From assembly GCA_903877095.1 (NCBI GenBank), contig CAIRCP010000172.1:1-32399 (forward strand): DNA of 32,399 nt, given 5' to 3'. Both the position numbers and the translations under genes were made by a program. The number at the start of each line of letters is the position of its first letter. The first letter of the stretch is position 1. Shown in pieces: positions 17,762-27,464 of this stretch. This DNA comes from an uncultured Actinomycetes bacterium (GTDB lineage Bacteria > Actinomycetota > Actinomycetes > Mycobacteriales > Mycobacteriaceae). Below the pieces are notes generated by a model. The model was not told the origin of the DNA. It made no database searches and worked only from the letters and a program-made list of their open reading frames with translations.

Positions 17762-18520
17762 ATGCCGTCCGTCGACCTCAACGCCGACCTCGCCGAGGGT
17801 TTCGGGGTCTGGGAACTCGGTGACGACGACGCGATGCTGGACATCGTCACGAGTGCGAATCTGGCGTGCGGGTTTCACGCGGGCAATCCGGTCGGTTTGG
17901 CCGCCACCTGCCGCGCCGCCGCGAAGCGCGGGGTGCGTGTCGGCGCGCAGGTGGGCTACTTCGACCTCGCCGGTTTCGGCCGTCGCCGCATCGACGTCGA
18001 GCCTGACGAACTGTCCGCCGATGTGATCTATCAGATCGGCGCGATGCAGGCACTGGCCCGAGCCGCCGGCACGGCACTGGGATACGTCAAACCCCATGGG
18101 GCGCTGTACAACACGATCGCCTCCGACCGAACCCAGGCGCGGGCCGTCGCGGAGGCGGTGCACGCCGTCGACCCCGGACTGCCGGTACTCGGCCTGGCCG
18201 GATCGGTGTTCTTCGCCGAAGCCCGCCGCCTGGGCCTGCGAACCGTCGCGGAGGCATTCGCCGACCGGGCCTACCAGCCCGACGGGCAACTCGTCCCGAG
18301 GCGCCGGCCCGGCGCGGTGCTCCACGACGCCGAGCAGATCGCCGAGCGTGTGCTCGCCATGGTGCAGACCGGAACCGTCACCGCCTGCGACGGAACCGTG
18401 ATCGGCGTCGACGTGGAATCGGTCTGCGTCCATGGCGATTCGCGGGGCGCGGTGCAGATCGCCACCGCAGTGCGTGACCGCCTTGTTGCGGCCGGCATCG
18501 AATTGGCGGCGTTCATCTGA
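17762..18520 (+). CDS. pxpA: 5-oxoprolinase subunit A / LamB-YcsF family protein
   Basis: This 252-residue protein has the LamB/YcsF deacetylase-like barrel fold. It opens with the family signature VDLNADLAEGFGVW and continues SANLACGFHAGNP, GAQVGYFDLAGFGRR, YVKPHGALYN, AEAFADRAYQPDG and VCVHGDS. In bacteria PxpA works with PxpB and PxpC to hydrolyse 5-oxoproline with ATP. No pxpB or pxpC gene is in this window, so its reaction here is uncertain. It follows znuB by 30 bp, and its TGA stop shares one base with the ATG of the MBL-fold gene, so those two are translationally coupled. Confidence 0.9.
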   Translation: MPSVDLNADLAEGFGVWELGDDDAMLDIVTSANLACGFHAGNPVGLAATCRAAAKRGVRVGAQVGYFDLAGFGRRRIDVEPDELSADVIYQIGAMQALARAAGTALGYVKPHGALYNTIASDRTQARAVAEAVHAVDPGLPVLGLAGSVFFAEARRLGLRTVAEAFADRAYQPDGQLVPRRRPGAVLHDAEQIAERVLAMVQTGTVTACDGTVIGVDVESVCVHGDSRGAVQIATAVRDRLVAAGIELAAFI

Positions 18521-19464
18521 TGCGACTTCGGCTGGGCCGTCCTGATATCGCGCACTACCGAAGGCATGTCGACGTGCCCGACGCCGGACCGGATTCCGCG
18601 CTGACGGTGATGTGGATGGGGGTGTCGACGCTACTGGTCGACGACGGCAGTTCAGCCCTGCTGACGGACGGCTTCTTCTCCCGCCCCGGCCTGATCGACG
18701 TGGCTCTGCGCAAGCTGCGGCCGTCGCCGGAACGTATCGACGCCGCGCTGCGCCGCGCCGGAGTCGAGGAACTGGTCGCGGTGTTGCCGGTGCACACCCA
18801 TTACGACCATGCCCTCGACAGCGCAGTGGTGGCCCAGCGCACCGGCGCCAGCGTGGTCGGTGGCCGATCTGCGGCGAATCTCGCTCGTGGACAGGGGCTT
18901 CCGCACGACTCGATCACCGAGGCGACGGCCGGGGCGGAGCTGGACCTCGGCCCATACGCTGTCACGCTGATCGAATCGCACCACTGCCCGCCGGATCGGT
19001 TCCCCGGCGCCATCACCGAACCGGTCGTGCCCCCGGCCAGAGCGGCGGCGTACCGCTGCGGCGAGGCATGGTCGACGCTGATCCATCACCGGCCCAGCGG
19101 CCGGCGCCTGCTGATCCAGGGCAGCGCCGGTTTCGTTCCCGGCGCACTGGCCGGCCGGCACGCCGAGGTGGTCTATCTCGGCGTGGGCCAACTCGGCGTG
19201 CAGCCCGAGCGTTACATCCGTCAATACTGGAACGAGACAGTCCGCTCGGTCGGGGCACGCCGGGTGGTCCTGATCCACTGGGACGACTTCTTCCGCCCCC
19301 TCACCGAACCCGTCCGGGCCACCCCCTACGCGGGCGACGACCTTGACGTCACGATGCGGGTGCTTGCCGCACTGGCCGAAAGGGACGGTGTGGCAATGCA
19401 TCTGCCGTCGCTGTGGCAGCGCGGCGACCCCTGGATTTTCAGCCCCGCTCTGCGACTCCCGTAG
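18520..19464 (+). CDS. Metallo-beta-lactamase-fold hydrolase (Rv3577-like)
   Basis: This 314-residue protein has an MBL fold. The dinuclear metal motif is HTHYDHA (His92, His94, Asp96, His97), preceded by MWMGVSTLLVDDGSSALLTDGFF. Later metal-ligand candidates are in ESHHCPPDRFPG and LIHWDDFF. No signal peptide or membrane segment is seen, so it is probably cytoplasmic. M. tuberculosis has a similar MBL protein (Rv3577) in the same region between kstR and rlmB. The substrate is unknown. Coupling to pxpA suggests action in the same pathway, possibly on small amide or lactam metabolites; that is inference. Confidence 0.82.
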   Translation: MRLRLGRPDIAHYRRHVDVPDAGPDSALTVMWMGVSTLLVDDGSSALLTDGFFSRPGLIDVALRKLRPSPERIDAALRRAGVEELVAVLPVHTHYDHALDSAVVAQRTGASVVGGRSAANLARGQGLPHDSITEATAGAELDLGPYAVTLIESHHCPPDRFPGAITEPVVPPARAAAYRCGEAWSTLIHHRPSGRRLLIQGSAGFVPGALAGRHAEVVYLGVGQLGVQPERYIRQYWNETVRSVGARRVVLIHWDDFFRPLTEPVRATPYAGDDLDVTMRVLAALAERDGVAMHLPSLWQRGDPWIFSPALRLP

Positions 19465-19549
19465 TCCCGCGATGATCGCAGTTCCGCAATGCACCCCGTC
19501 ACGCACCGATTTCACCTGACAATCAACACTGTCGGCAGACAGCCGAGCT

Positions 19550-21094
19550 GTGACCACGACTCTCGCGAAGAAGACCACCATGCCCGATCTGAACAACCCC
19601 GCCATATCCGGTGTCAACGCGAGCGTCTCCCGACGGCGGCTGTTAAGCGGAATCGCCGTCGCCGGTAGTGCCGCCGCGCTGTCGTCCGCCTGCGCGAAAG
19701 CCAAGACCGCTGATCCCCAAGCCACCCCACCGCCGGCCCCGGTGGGTTCGCCGACAGCGGCGCCCGCCGCGGTGAGCAGCGAGGCGGCAACCCGGGCCGC
19801 TCGCCAGAAGCAATTGGTCGACATTTTCGAGACGAACTTCGGCGAGCAGATGCGCGCCCAGCCCAAAGCCTGGCGCGGAAAGTTCCGCAAGATGGCTGCC
19901 GGGACGTTCCCGTTCTATCGGGGCAGCGCCGCCGTGTACTCCACCGATCTGGCCGACGAAGCCGCCGATCCGTTCGTCACCAAAGAGGCCGGCCGGGTGT
20001 GGATTCAGGGTGATCTGCACGGCGAGAATTTCGGCACCTACCTGGACTCCACCGGTCGGCTTGTCTTCGACGTCAACGACTTTGACGAGTGCTACGTCGG
20101 CCCCTACACCTGGGACGTCCGGCGGTTCTGTACGAGCATGGCGCTGGTGGGCTACGACCAGTCGCTGGCAGACGACCAGATCCGCGATCTGATCAACACC
20201 TTCGTGGGCAGCTACACCGGACAGGTCAAGCGATTCGCCAGCGGCGAGGACAACCGCAGCTTCGCACTCACCCTGGACAACACTCAGGGTGCGGTGCGTG
20301 ACGTCTTGCGCACCGCACGCGGTCAGACCCGGGCGGGACTGCTCGACCGGCTGACCGAGATCACCGACGGGGACCGCAGGTTCGTCCGCAACGACGTCAA
20401 CTCCACGATCAACGATGAGACCCGTTCGGCTCTGGACGCCACCTTCGCGTCGTATCTCAAGACCATCCCGCAGGAGAGACGGCTGCCGGAGAGCGTCTAC
20501 CGGATCAAGGACGCGACCGCGACGCAGGGTTTCGGCATCGGCTCAGCGGGTCTGCGCATGTTCTCGCTCCTCCTCGAAGGCGCCGACGAGACCCTGGACA
20601 ACGATGTCATCCTCTCGCTCAAGCAGTCCCGCCCGTCAGCCGTAGCCATCGCGGTGAAGGACCAGAACATCAAGGATGCCTTCAGCAACCAGGCTCAGCG
20701 GGTCGTCACCGCCCGCAGGGCCATGCAGGCGAACACCGACGGGTGGCTGGGGTACTCCGAATTCGACGGCGCCGGCATGCTGGTGACCGAGGTGTCGCCC
20801 TACGGGGCTTCCCCTGAATGGAAGGACCTCAAAGGTTTCGACGACGTCCGCGGCCTGGTCAAAGACCTCGGCCGGGTGGTCGCCAAGATCCATTGCGTAT
20901 CCGGGGAGGGCAGCGGCCAGAACCTGGTCACCGGCTCCCCCGCCACGGCGATCCTCGCCGGCTTCGACGGCAAGGAGGCGCAATTCACTGCGGCGATCAC
21001 CGATTGGTCGAAGGCCTACGCCGAGAAGACCCGAACCGATCATCAGCTTTTCGCCGACGCGTTCCGGAACCGGGAATTCCCCAGCCTGAAGTAA
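19550..21094 (+). CDS. Tat-exported DUF2252 lipoprotein
   Basis: This 514-residue protein has a twin-arginine signal (SRRRLLSGIAVAGSAAALSSAC; Arg28-30) with a lipobox-like cysteine at 48 and a Pro/Ala linker to residue 80. The rest matches DUF2252, a family with a kinase-like look: RVWIQGDLHGENFGTY (Asp155, His157, Asn160) and LVFDVNDFDE (Asp174) resemble the phosphotransferase HxDLHxxN and DxxD motifs. Family function is unknown. GTG 19550 and ATG 19580 are both possible starts; neither has a strong ribosome site, and either leaves the Tat motif intact. The 85-bp gap before it shows no certain promoter. It converges with rlmB across a terminator. Confidence 0.83.
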   Translation: MTTTLAKKTTMPDLNNPAISGVNASVSRRRLLSGIAVAGSAAALSSACAKAKTADPQATPPPAPVGSPTAAPAAVSSEAATRAARQKQLVDIFETNFGEQMRAQPKAWRGKFRKMAAGTFPFYRGSAAVYSTDLADEAADPFVTKEAGRVWIQGDLHGENFGTYLDSTGRLVFDVNDFDECYVGPYTWDVRRFCTSMALVGYDQSLADDQIRDLINTFVGSYTGQVKRFASGEDNRSFALTLDNTQGAVRDVLRTARGQTRAGLLDRLTEITDGDRRFVRNDVNSTINDETRSALDATFASYLKTIPQERRLPESVYRIKDATATQGFGIGSAGLRMFSLLLEGADETLDNDVILSLKQSRPSAVAIAVKDQNIKDAFSNQAQRVVTARRAMQANTDGWLGYSEFDGAGMLVTEVSPYGASPEWKDLKGFDDVRGLVKDLGRVVAKIHCVSGEGSGQNLVTGSPATAILAGFDGKEAQFTAAITDWSKAYAEKTRTDHQLFADAFRNREFPSLK

Positions 21095-21115
21095 CCGGTT
21101 CCCCCGCGTCCGAAC

Positions 21116-21133
21116 GACGTCCGAACGGACGTC
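21116..21133. terminator. Bidirectional terminator hairpin between DUF2252 gene and rlmB
   Basis: Perfect 8-bp arms, GACGTCCG (21116-21123) and CGGACGTC (21126-21133), surround an AA loop. The hairpin sits between convergent genes and overlaps the last base pairs of rlmB. It lacks a U-tract, as is common in mycobacteria. Confidence 0.6.
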
Positions 21134-22082
21134 AGCCGCGCCGGCGCTGGCGGGAGATCTCGGCGAGCACCACACCGGCCGCGACGGCCGCGTTGAGCGA
21201 TTCGGCCGGACCGGCCATCGGAATGGACACCACGGCATCGCAGTTCTGCCGCACCAGACGGGAAAGTCCCTTGCCCTCCGAACCGACTACCACGACGACC
21301 GGGCCGGTGCCGTCGAACTGGTCGACGGGGGTGTCACCCTCGGCGTCAAGCCCGACGACCTGAACGCCGGCGTCGGACCAATCCTTCAGCGTGCGAGTGA
21401 GATTGGTGGCGCGGGCCACCGGAACCCGGGCTGCCGCCCCCGCACTGGTGCGCCAGGCGACCGCCGTGACCGAGGCCGAACGGCGCTGCGGGATGAGAAC
21501 CCCCTGGCCGGCGAAGGCGGCCACCGAACGGATGATGGCCCCGAGGTTGCGCGGGTCGGTGATGTTGTCCAGGGCGACCAGCAGTGCCGGTTGGACGTCG
21601 TGGTTGGCAGCGGCCAGCAGGTCGTCGGGGTGGACGTAGGTGTACGGCGGCACCTGCAGGGCGATGCCCTGGTGAAGTCCGTTGGCGCTCAACCGATCCA
21701 GGTCGGTGCGCGGTACTTCCAGAATCGGGATGCCCCGATCGGCGGCAAGAGTCACCGACTCGGTCAACCGCTCGTCGGCTTCGGTCCCCAACGCCACATA
21801 CAGCGCCGACGCGGGAGCATGAGCGCGCAGGCACTCCAGCACCGGGTTGCGACCGAGTACGGTCTCGGTTTCGTCGGTGGGCTTTCCGGCCGGCCGGCCG
21901 ACTGCCTTGCGGGCCTTGGCGGCAGCCTTGCGGGCCGCGGGGTGGCCAGGCCGCATAACCGCCGGTGGCGTGGCACCGCGCCCCTCAAGACCGCGGCGGC
22001 GAACACCACCGGATCCGACTGTCGGGCCCTTCTTCGTGCCCTCCTTGCGGATCGCCCCACGGCGCCGCGAATTGCCTGCCAT
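21132..22082 (-). CDS. rlmB: SpoU-family 23S rRNA (guanosine-2'-O-)-methyltransferase RlmB-like
   Basis: This SAM-dependent ribose methyltransferase of the SPOUT class has 316 residues from ATG 22080-22082. A basic, disordered N-terminal tail of about 70 residues ([15 protein letters not shown], then [14 protein letters not shown]) precedes the substrate-binding domain ([16 protein letters not shown]). The trefoil-knot domain has the three SpoU motifs: [34 protein letters not shown] and [27 protein letters not shown]. The start shares one base with the cysS stop. In M. tuberculosis the equivalent is Rv3579c. The target nucleotide is taken from the E. coli RlmB family and not proven here. Confidence 0.92.
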   Translation of the reverse strand: MAGNSRRRGAIRKEGTKKGPTVGSGGVRRRGLEGRGATPPAVMRPGHPAARKAAAKARKAVGRPAGKPTDETETVLGRNPVLECLRAHAPASALYVALGTEADERLTESVTLAADRGIPILEVPRTDLDRLSANGLHQGIALQVPPYTYVHPDDLLAAANHDVQPALLVALDNITDPRNLGAIIRSVAAFAGQGVLIPQRRSASVTAVAWRTSAGAAARVPVARATNLTRTLKDWSDAGVQVVGLDAEGDTPVDQFDGTGPVVVVVGSEGKGLSRLVRQNCDAVVSIPMAGPAESLNAAVAAGVVLAEISRQRRRG

Positions 22083-23524
22083 CAATCGGCCCCGTTCGTT
22101 GTGCCGTGCGTTTGTCCACCGAGCAGCGCCCACTGCGGACCGTCGGCGGTGTCGGTCACTTCGATCCCGGCTGCTTTGAGCCGGTCACGGATGTCATCGG
22201 CGGCCACCCAGTCCCGGCTCTGCCGAGCCTGGACACGTCGCCGCAACTCCGCGCCCACCAAGACGTCGACGGCAGTCAGCGCGGCGGCCGTCTCGTCGCG
22301 GGTCTCCCACCGCTCGTCGAGCGGATCGCAGCCGAGAATGCCCATCATGGAACGGATCTCGCCGGCTCTGGCCAGCGCGGTGTCGTGGTCGCCCGCCTCC
22401 AGTGCGCGGTTGCCCTCGGCCCGGGCGGCGTGCACCTCGGCGAGGGCGGCGGGCACGGCGAGATCGTCGTCGAGTGCGGCCGCGAACTTCTCCGTCCAGG
22501 TGGTCGGTTGGACCGCGCCGACGCGGGTCCGGACGCGGTGCAGAAATTCTTCGATCCCGGTGTAGGCATTGGCTACATCCTGCAGCGCCGTCTCGGTGAA
22601 CTCCAGCATCGACCGGTAATGGGCGCTGCCGAGGTAGTAGCGCAACTCCGCGGGGCGAACCCGTTGCAGCACAGCCGGAATCGACAACACATTGCCGAGC
22701 GACTTGCTCATCTTCTCACCGCCCATGGTGACCCAGCCGTTGTGCAGCCAGAACCGGGCAAAGCCGTCGCCGGCGGACTGCGCCTGGGCTATCTCGTTCT
22801 CGTGGTGCGGGAACACCAAATCCATTCCGCCGCAATGGATGTCGAACTCCGCACCGAGGTATTCGTGGGTCATCGCAACACACTCGGAGTGCCAGCCTGG
22901 CCGCCCGCGCCCCCACGGCGTCGGCCAGGACGGCTCACCGGGTTTGGCGCCCTTCCACAGCGTGAAGTCACGATGGTCACGCTTTCCGGCGCCGGCGCCC
23001 TCGCCCTGGTGCACGTCTTCGATCCGGTGGCCGGAGAGTTTTCCGTACCCGGGGAAGCTCAGCACGTCGAAGTAGACGTCGCCGGAACCCGCATCCCGGA
23101 CAGCGGGGTAGGCGTGTCCTCGTTCGATGAGCCGCTCGATGAGTTCGACGATCTGGGTGATGTGCCCGGTGGCGCGGGGCTCCGCCGACGGCGGCAGCAC
23201 ACCCAGCGCGTCGTAGGCCGCGGCGAACGCCCGCTCGTGCGTCGCCGCCCACTCCCACCACGGCCGCCCCGCCTCGGCCGCCTTGGTCAGGATTTTGTCG
23301 TCGATATCGGTGACGTTGCGGATGAACGCGACATCGAGTCCCTTGGCCATGAGCCATCGGCGCAACACGTCGAATGCGACACCGCTGCGGACGTGGCCGA
23401 TGTGCGGAAGGCCTTGGACGGTGGCGCCGCACAGGTAGATCGAGACGTGACCCGGCCGCAGTGGCGCGAAGTCACGCACGGCACCGGAATAGGTGTCGTG
23501 GAGACGAAGGCCCGGGGTAGTCAC
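22082..23524 (-). CDS. cysS: Cysteinyl-tRNA synthetase
   Basis: This class I aminoacyl-tRNA synthetase charges tRNA-Cys. The 480-residue protein has the HIGH motif (residues 41-44, [10 protein letters not shown]) and KMSKS (271-275). Zinc ligands that select cysteine are Cys32, Cys215, His240 and Glu244, in the same pattern as the E. coli enzyme. The anticodon-binding C terminus ends [24 protein letters not shown]. The [11 protein letters not shown] start follows the ispF stop by 11 bp on the minus strand. It is a paralogue class distinct from MshC of mycothiol synthesis, which lacks the anticodon domain. A 647-codon open frame on the opposite strand is a composition artefact. Confidence 0.96.
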   Translation of the reverse strand: MTTPGLRLHDTYSGAVRDFAPLRPGHVSIYLCGATVQGLPHIGHVRSGVAFDVLRRWLMAKGLDVAFIRNVTDIDDKILTKAAEAGRPWWEWAATHERAFAAAYDALGVLPPSAEPRATGHITQIVELIERLIERGHAYPAVRDAGSGDVYFDVLSFPGYGKLSGHRIEDVHQGEGAGAGKRDHRDFTLWKGAKPGEPSWPTPWGRGRPGWHSECVAMTHEYLGAEFDIHCGGMDLVFPHHENEIAQAQSAGDGFARFWLHNGWVTMGGEKMSKSLGNVLSIPAVLQRVRPAELRYYLGSAHYRSMLEFTETALQDVANAYTGIEEFLHRVRTRVGAVQPTTWTEKFAAALDDDLAVPAALAEVHAARAEGNRALEAGDHDTALARAGEIRSMMGILGCDPLDERWETRDETAAALTAVDVLVGAELRRRVQARQSRDWVAADDIRDRLKAAGIEVTDTADGPQWALLGGQTHGTTNGAD

Positions 23525-23535
23525 GTCGTGGCAGC

Positions 23536-24015
23536 TTACCGGGAAGCCTCAATGACCAGAGCCGTCGCGATCGCGGCCATACCCTCACCGCGGCCGGTCA
23601 GCCCGAGACCGTCGGTGGTGGTGGCCGAGACCGACACCGGCGCGCCCAGCAGATCCGACAGCACCTGCTGGGCCTCCTCGCGCCGAGGGCCGACCTTGGG
23701 CCGGTTCGCGATGACCTGCACCGCGGCGTTACCCGTGGTGAATCCCTGCTCGGCGAGCAGGTCCCGGACATGGGTCAGCATCTGGGCACCGGTCACGCCG
23801 CGCCACTGCGGCCGGTCGACGCCGAAGACGGTGCCCAAGTCGCCCAGACCGGCGGCGGAGAGAAGGGCGTCGCAGAGCGCGTGCACGGCGACGTCGCCAT
23901 CGGAGTGACCGGAGCAGCCGTCGGCTCCGTCGAACGACAACCCCAGCAGCCAGCACGGCCGTCCAGGCTCGATGGGATGGACGTCGGTGCCGATCCCGAC
24001 CCGCGGAAGCGTCAC
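23536..24015 (-). CDS. ispF: 2-C-methyl-D-erythritol 2,4-cyclodiphosphate synthase
   Basis: IspF converts CDP-ME-2-phosphate to MEcPP in the non-mevalonate isoprenoid pathway. The 159-residue protein contains the zinc site Asp11, His13 (GIGTDVHPI) and His45 ([17 protein letters not shown]), and the C-terminal [17 protein letters not shown] that binds CDP. The length is typical. The GTG start at 24015 overlaps the ispD stop as GTGA, so translation is coupled. Confidence 0.96.
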   Translation of the reverse strand: MTLPRVGIGTDVHPIEPGRPCWLLGLSFDGADGCSGHSDGDVAVHALCDALLSAAGLGDLGTVFGVDRPQWRGVTGAQMLTHVRDLLAEQGFTTGNAAVQVIANRPKVGPRREEAQQVLSDLLGAPVSVSATTTDGLGLTGRGEGMAAIATALVIEASR

Positions 24016-24674
24016 GATTCCAGCACCGCGCGGGCCAGTCGCAGGTCGAGCGGGGTGGTGATCTTGAACGCCAGGGTGTCGCCGGCGACAGTGTGCACGG
24101 GAGTGCCCAGGTTTTCGACAAGCGAGGCGTCATCGGTGAACGAGGCCGACCCCGCACGTTGATAGGCCCGTCGCAGCAGTTCGGTGGAGAAACCCTGCGG
24201 GGTCTGGACGGCCCGGAGTCCGGATCGTTCCGGAGTGCCGAGCACTACGCCGTTGGCGTCGACGGCCTTGATGGTGTCCACGACGGGGATGACCGGAACT
24301 ACCGCCCGCATTCCCTCCGCGAGGGCGTCCACCACCCGGCGGATCTGTTCGACGGGCGTCAACGGCCGGGCGGCGTCGTGCACTACGACGAACTCGGGGT
24401 TACCGATGTGCTCAAGGGCCAGACGGACGGTGTCGTGACGTTCCGGGCCGCCAGAGACCACGGTGGCCCGGCCCGCCAGGAGGGAAGTTGTCTCGGCGAC
24501 ACGCTCGGGGGGCGCGGCAACCACCACCCGAGCGATCACGCCGGAAGACAGCAGCCCGTCAACAGCATGTTCGAGAATTGTCCGTCCGGCCAACGTCACG
24601 TATGCCTTGGGGATACCGGCTCCCAAGCGCTCGCCGGAACCCGCCGCCGAGACGATAGCGACCGTTTCGGACAC
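24012..24674 (-). CDS. ispD: 2-C-methyl-D-erythritol 4-phosphate cytidylyltransferase
   Basis: IspD transfers CMP from CTP to MEP, giving CDP-ME. The 220-residue protein has the nucleotide-binding loop [17 protein letters not shown] (residues 9-25), VVHDAARP, the switch Thr/Arg region PVVDTIKAV and [10 protein letters not shown], and the C-terminal ASLVENLG and [12 protein letters not shown]. The GTG start 24674 lies 21 bp after the carD stop, so carD-ispD-ispF can be one transcript, as in M. tuberculosis. In most of the family this order with ispF is conserved. Confidence 0.95.
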   Translation of the reverse strand: MSETVAIVSAAGSGERLGAGIPKAYVTLAGRTILEHAVDGLLSSGVIARVVVAAPPERVAETTSLLAGRATVVSGGPERHDTVRLALEHIGNPEFVVVHDAARPLTPVEQIRRVVDALAEGMRAVVPVIPVVDTIKAVDANGVVLGTPERSGLRAVQTPQGFSTELLRRAYQRAGSASFTDDASLVENLGTPVHTVAGDTLAFKITTPLDLRLARAVLES

Positions 24675-24695
24675 AGCGTCGGTTGAGGAGAGCCG

Positions 24696-25439
<744 letters not shown>

Positions 25440-25955
25440 GTGAACCGCTTGTCCTACCGCCTCTTGGCCACCTCCGCAGGCCTGGCCGCCTGCGGAGTGA
25501 TCCTCACCGGCTGCGGCTCCGGACAGATCTCGCAGGTCGCCGGCCAGGAGGCCGCCGTCAACGGCATGTCGGCCAACGTCAAGGACATCGCGCTGCGCAA
25601 TGTGCATCTGCTGGCAACCCGCGACTCAGTTGTGCCGGGCAAAGTTCTTCCGCTGGTGTTCGTCGCCGCCAACAATTCGGCGGAAGTCGACGACAAACTG
25701 GTGAGCATCACATCGGATTTCGGAAATGTCGCCCTGTCGGGTAACTCCGCTATCCCGGCAGGCCGTGCACTGGTGGCAGCCCCCATGGGACAGCCTGAGG
25801 CGATGAGCGCCACCGCTCCCGGCACGGCAACGGTGACGCTGACCAAGCCCATCACCAACGGACTGAGCTACCCGTTCACCTTCACCTTCGAGCAGGCCGG
25901 CGCTGTCACCGTTGCGGTTCCGCTGTCGGCCGGCGACGAGGCCGTCCGCGAGTAA
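25440..25955 (+). CDS. lpqE: LpqE-like lipoprotein
   Basis: This 171-residue secreted lipoprotein has a signal peptide ending in the lipobox LTGC (Cys25). The mature part contains VNGMSANVKDIALRNVHLLAT, VLPLVFVAANNSAEVDDKLVSI and a C-terminal beta-sandwich-like region (PFTFTFEQAGAVTVAVPL), as in the copper-chaperone-like/DUF461-related fold of M. tuberculosis LpqE (Rv3584). Its role is not established. GTG 25440 is chosen for its strong AGGAGG and position directly before the signal peptide. It lies between carD (divergent) and radA (same strand, 63 bp on). Confidence 0.88.
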   Translation: MNRLSYRLLATSAGLAACGVILTGCGSGQISQVAGQEAAVNGMSANVKDIALRNVHLLATRDSVVPGKVLPLVFVAANNSAEVDDKLVSITSDFGNVALSGNSAIPAGRALVAAPMGQPEAMSATAPGTATVTLTKPITNGLSYPFTFTFEQAGAVTVAVPLSAGDEAVRE

Positions 25956-26005
25956 TACTCGCGTTCCGGCACGCGCGTACGCCGGGAGTTGTCCCACCCA
26001 CGGTC

Positions 26006-26011
26006 TAACGT
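26006..26011 (+). promoter_or_regulatory. TANNNT -10 box for leaderless radA
   Basis: TAACGT is followed by 7 nt and the radA GTG (26019). No ribosome-binding site is present. This spacing places the transcription start at or beside the start codon. Confidence 0.55.
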
Positions 26012-26018
26012 CCTGTCC

Positions 26019-27422
26019 GTGGCCAAACCCCGGGCGCAGTACCGCTGTTCTGATTGCCGGCATTTCATGCCGAAGTGGCTCGGCCGCTGCCCGGAGTGCG
26101 GTACCTGGGGAACCGTCGACGAGGTAGCGGGCCACACGGCAGGGGGAGGTGCGGCCGCCCGGGCGGTCGCGCCGGCGACCGCAGCCATCCCGATCACGGC
26201 GATCGACGCTGACCACACCCGGCATTTCCCGACCGGCGTCAGCGAACTCGACCGGGTTCTCGGCGGCGGGGTGGTGCCCGGCTCGGTGAGCCTGCTGGCC
26301 GGCGATCCAGGAGTCGGGAAATCCACGTTGCTGCTCGAAGTCGCGCACCGGTGGGCGCAGAGCGGGCGGCGGGCGCTCTACATTTCCGGCGAGGAGTCAG
26401 CCGGCCAGATCCGGATGCGGGCCGGGCGCACCAACTGCACGCACGACGAGGTTTACCTGGCTGCCGAATCCGACGTCCAGACGGTGCTGGCCCACATCGA
26501 CGCCGTCAATCCCAGTCTGGTGATCGTCGACTCCGTGCAGACCATGCTGTCGGGCGATACCGACGGGGTCATCGGCGGAGTCACCCAGGTGCGGGCGGTG
26601 ACGGCAGCGTTGACGGCAGCGGCGAAGTCGGCCGGGGTGGCGATGATCCTGGTGGGCCATGTCACCAAGGACGGCGCGATCGCGGGACCGCGCTCACTGG
26701 AGCATCTGGTGGACGTGGTGCTGCACTTCGAGGGCGACCGCAATTCCGCTTTGCGAATGGTTCGCGGGGTCAAGAACCGGTTCGGGGCAGCTGACGAAGT
26801 CGGTTGTTTTCTGTTGCAGGACAGGGGAATTGAGTGCGTAGCCGACCCGTCCGGACTGTTTCTCGACCAACGCGCCGATCCGGTGCCGGGTACCGCGGTC
26901 ACCGTCACACTGGACGGCAAGCGCCCACTCATCGGCGAGATTCAAGCACTGCTGGTCTCGCCGGTCTACGAGAAGGCGCCGCGCCGGATCGTCGTCAGCG
27001 GAATCGACCAATCCCGGGTCTCGATGATCAGTGCGGTGCTGCACAAGCGCGCATCGGTCCCGATCGGGTTGCTTGACATCTATCTGTCGACGGTCGGCGG
27101 CATGCGCCTGACCGACCCGTCTTCGGATCTCGCGGTGGCAGCGGCGATGGCATCCGCCGTTGTCGGCCGACCGCTGCCACCGACGCTCGTGGTGTTCGGC
27201 GAAGTCGGCCTCGCCGGCGACCTGCGGCGGGTGACCGGGATGGATCGCCGACTGGCCGAGGCGGCTCGACTGGGTTTCTCGGTGGCGGTGGTACCGACCG
27301 GTTGCGGAGGGCCGCCCGAGGGTTTGCGGACGATCGAATGCATGACGGTCAACGAAGCCCTGCGCGCGGTCCTTGCGATGAGCGATCAGCCCAACGCAGT
27401 CTCGAAGGGTGCACGTGAGTAG
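26019..27422 (+). CDS. radA: DNA repair ATPase RadA (Sms)
   Basis: RadA is a RecA/DnaB-like ATPase that promotes branch migration in recombinational repair. The 467-residue protein has an N-terminal zinc finger (Cys10, Cys13, Cys24, Cys27), Walker [10 protein letters not shown] (95-103), [14 protein letters not shown], Walker B VIVDSVQT, the RadA motif [11 protein letters not shown] and a C-terminal Lon-like domain ([39 protein letters not shown]). GTG 26019 ([10 protein letters not shown]) is chosen because the first cysteine of the finger follows at once and a -10 box fits. In M. tuberculosis radA is followed by disA; here only 40 bp remain before a convergent gene. Confidence 0.96.
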   Translation: MAKPRAQYRCSDCRHFMPKWLGRCPECGTWGTVDEVAGHTAGGGAAARAVAPATAAIPITAIDADHTRHFPTGVSELDRVLGGGVVPGSVSLLAGDPGVGKSTLLLEVAHRWAQSGRRALYISGEESAGQIRMRAGRTNCTHDEVYLAAESDVQTVLAHIDAVNPSLVIVDSVQTMLSGDTDGVIGGVTQVRAVTAALTAAAKSAGVAMILVGHVTKDGAIAGPRSLEHLVDVVLHFEGDRNSALRMVRGVKNRFGAADEVGCFLLQDRGIECVADPSGLFLDQRADPVPGTAVTVTLDGKRPLIGEIQALLVSPVYEKAPRRIVVSGIDQSRVSMISAVLHKRASVPIGLLDIYLSTVGGMRLTDPSSDLAVAAAMASAVVGRPLPPTLVVFGEVGLAGDLRRVTGMDRRLAEAARLGFSVAVVPTGCGGPPEGLRTIECMTVNEALRAVLAMSDQPNAVSKGARE

Positions 27423-27447
27423 GCGCCGCCGCGCGTCGATACCGCCG

Positions 27448-27464
27448 GACGGCTACCCGCCGTC
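27448..27464. terminator. Hairpin between radA and the convergent Rv3587c homologue
   Basis: The perfect stem GACGGC (27448-27453) / GCCGTC (27459-27464) with loop TACCC lies between the two convergent genes and overlaps the stop codon of the minus-strand gene. It may act as a bidirectional terminator; no U-tract follows. Confidence 0.45.

Noticed and set aside
21965..23908. A 647-codon plus-strand frame over rlmB/cysS/ispF.
   Set aside because: It is antisense to three well-recognised genes with all their motifs; GC-rich DNA often opens such frames.
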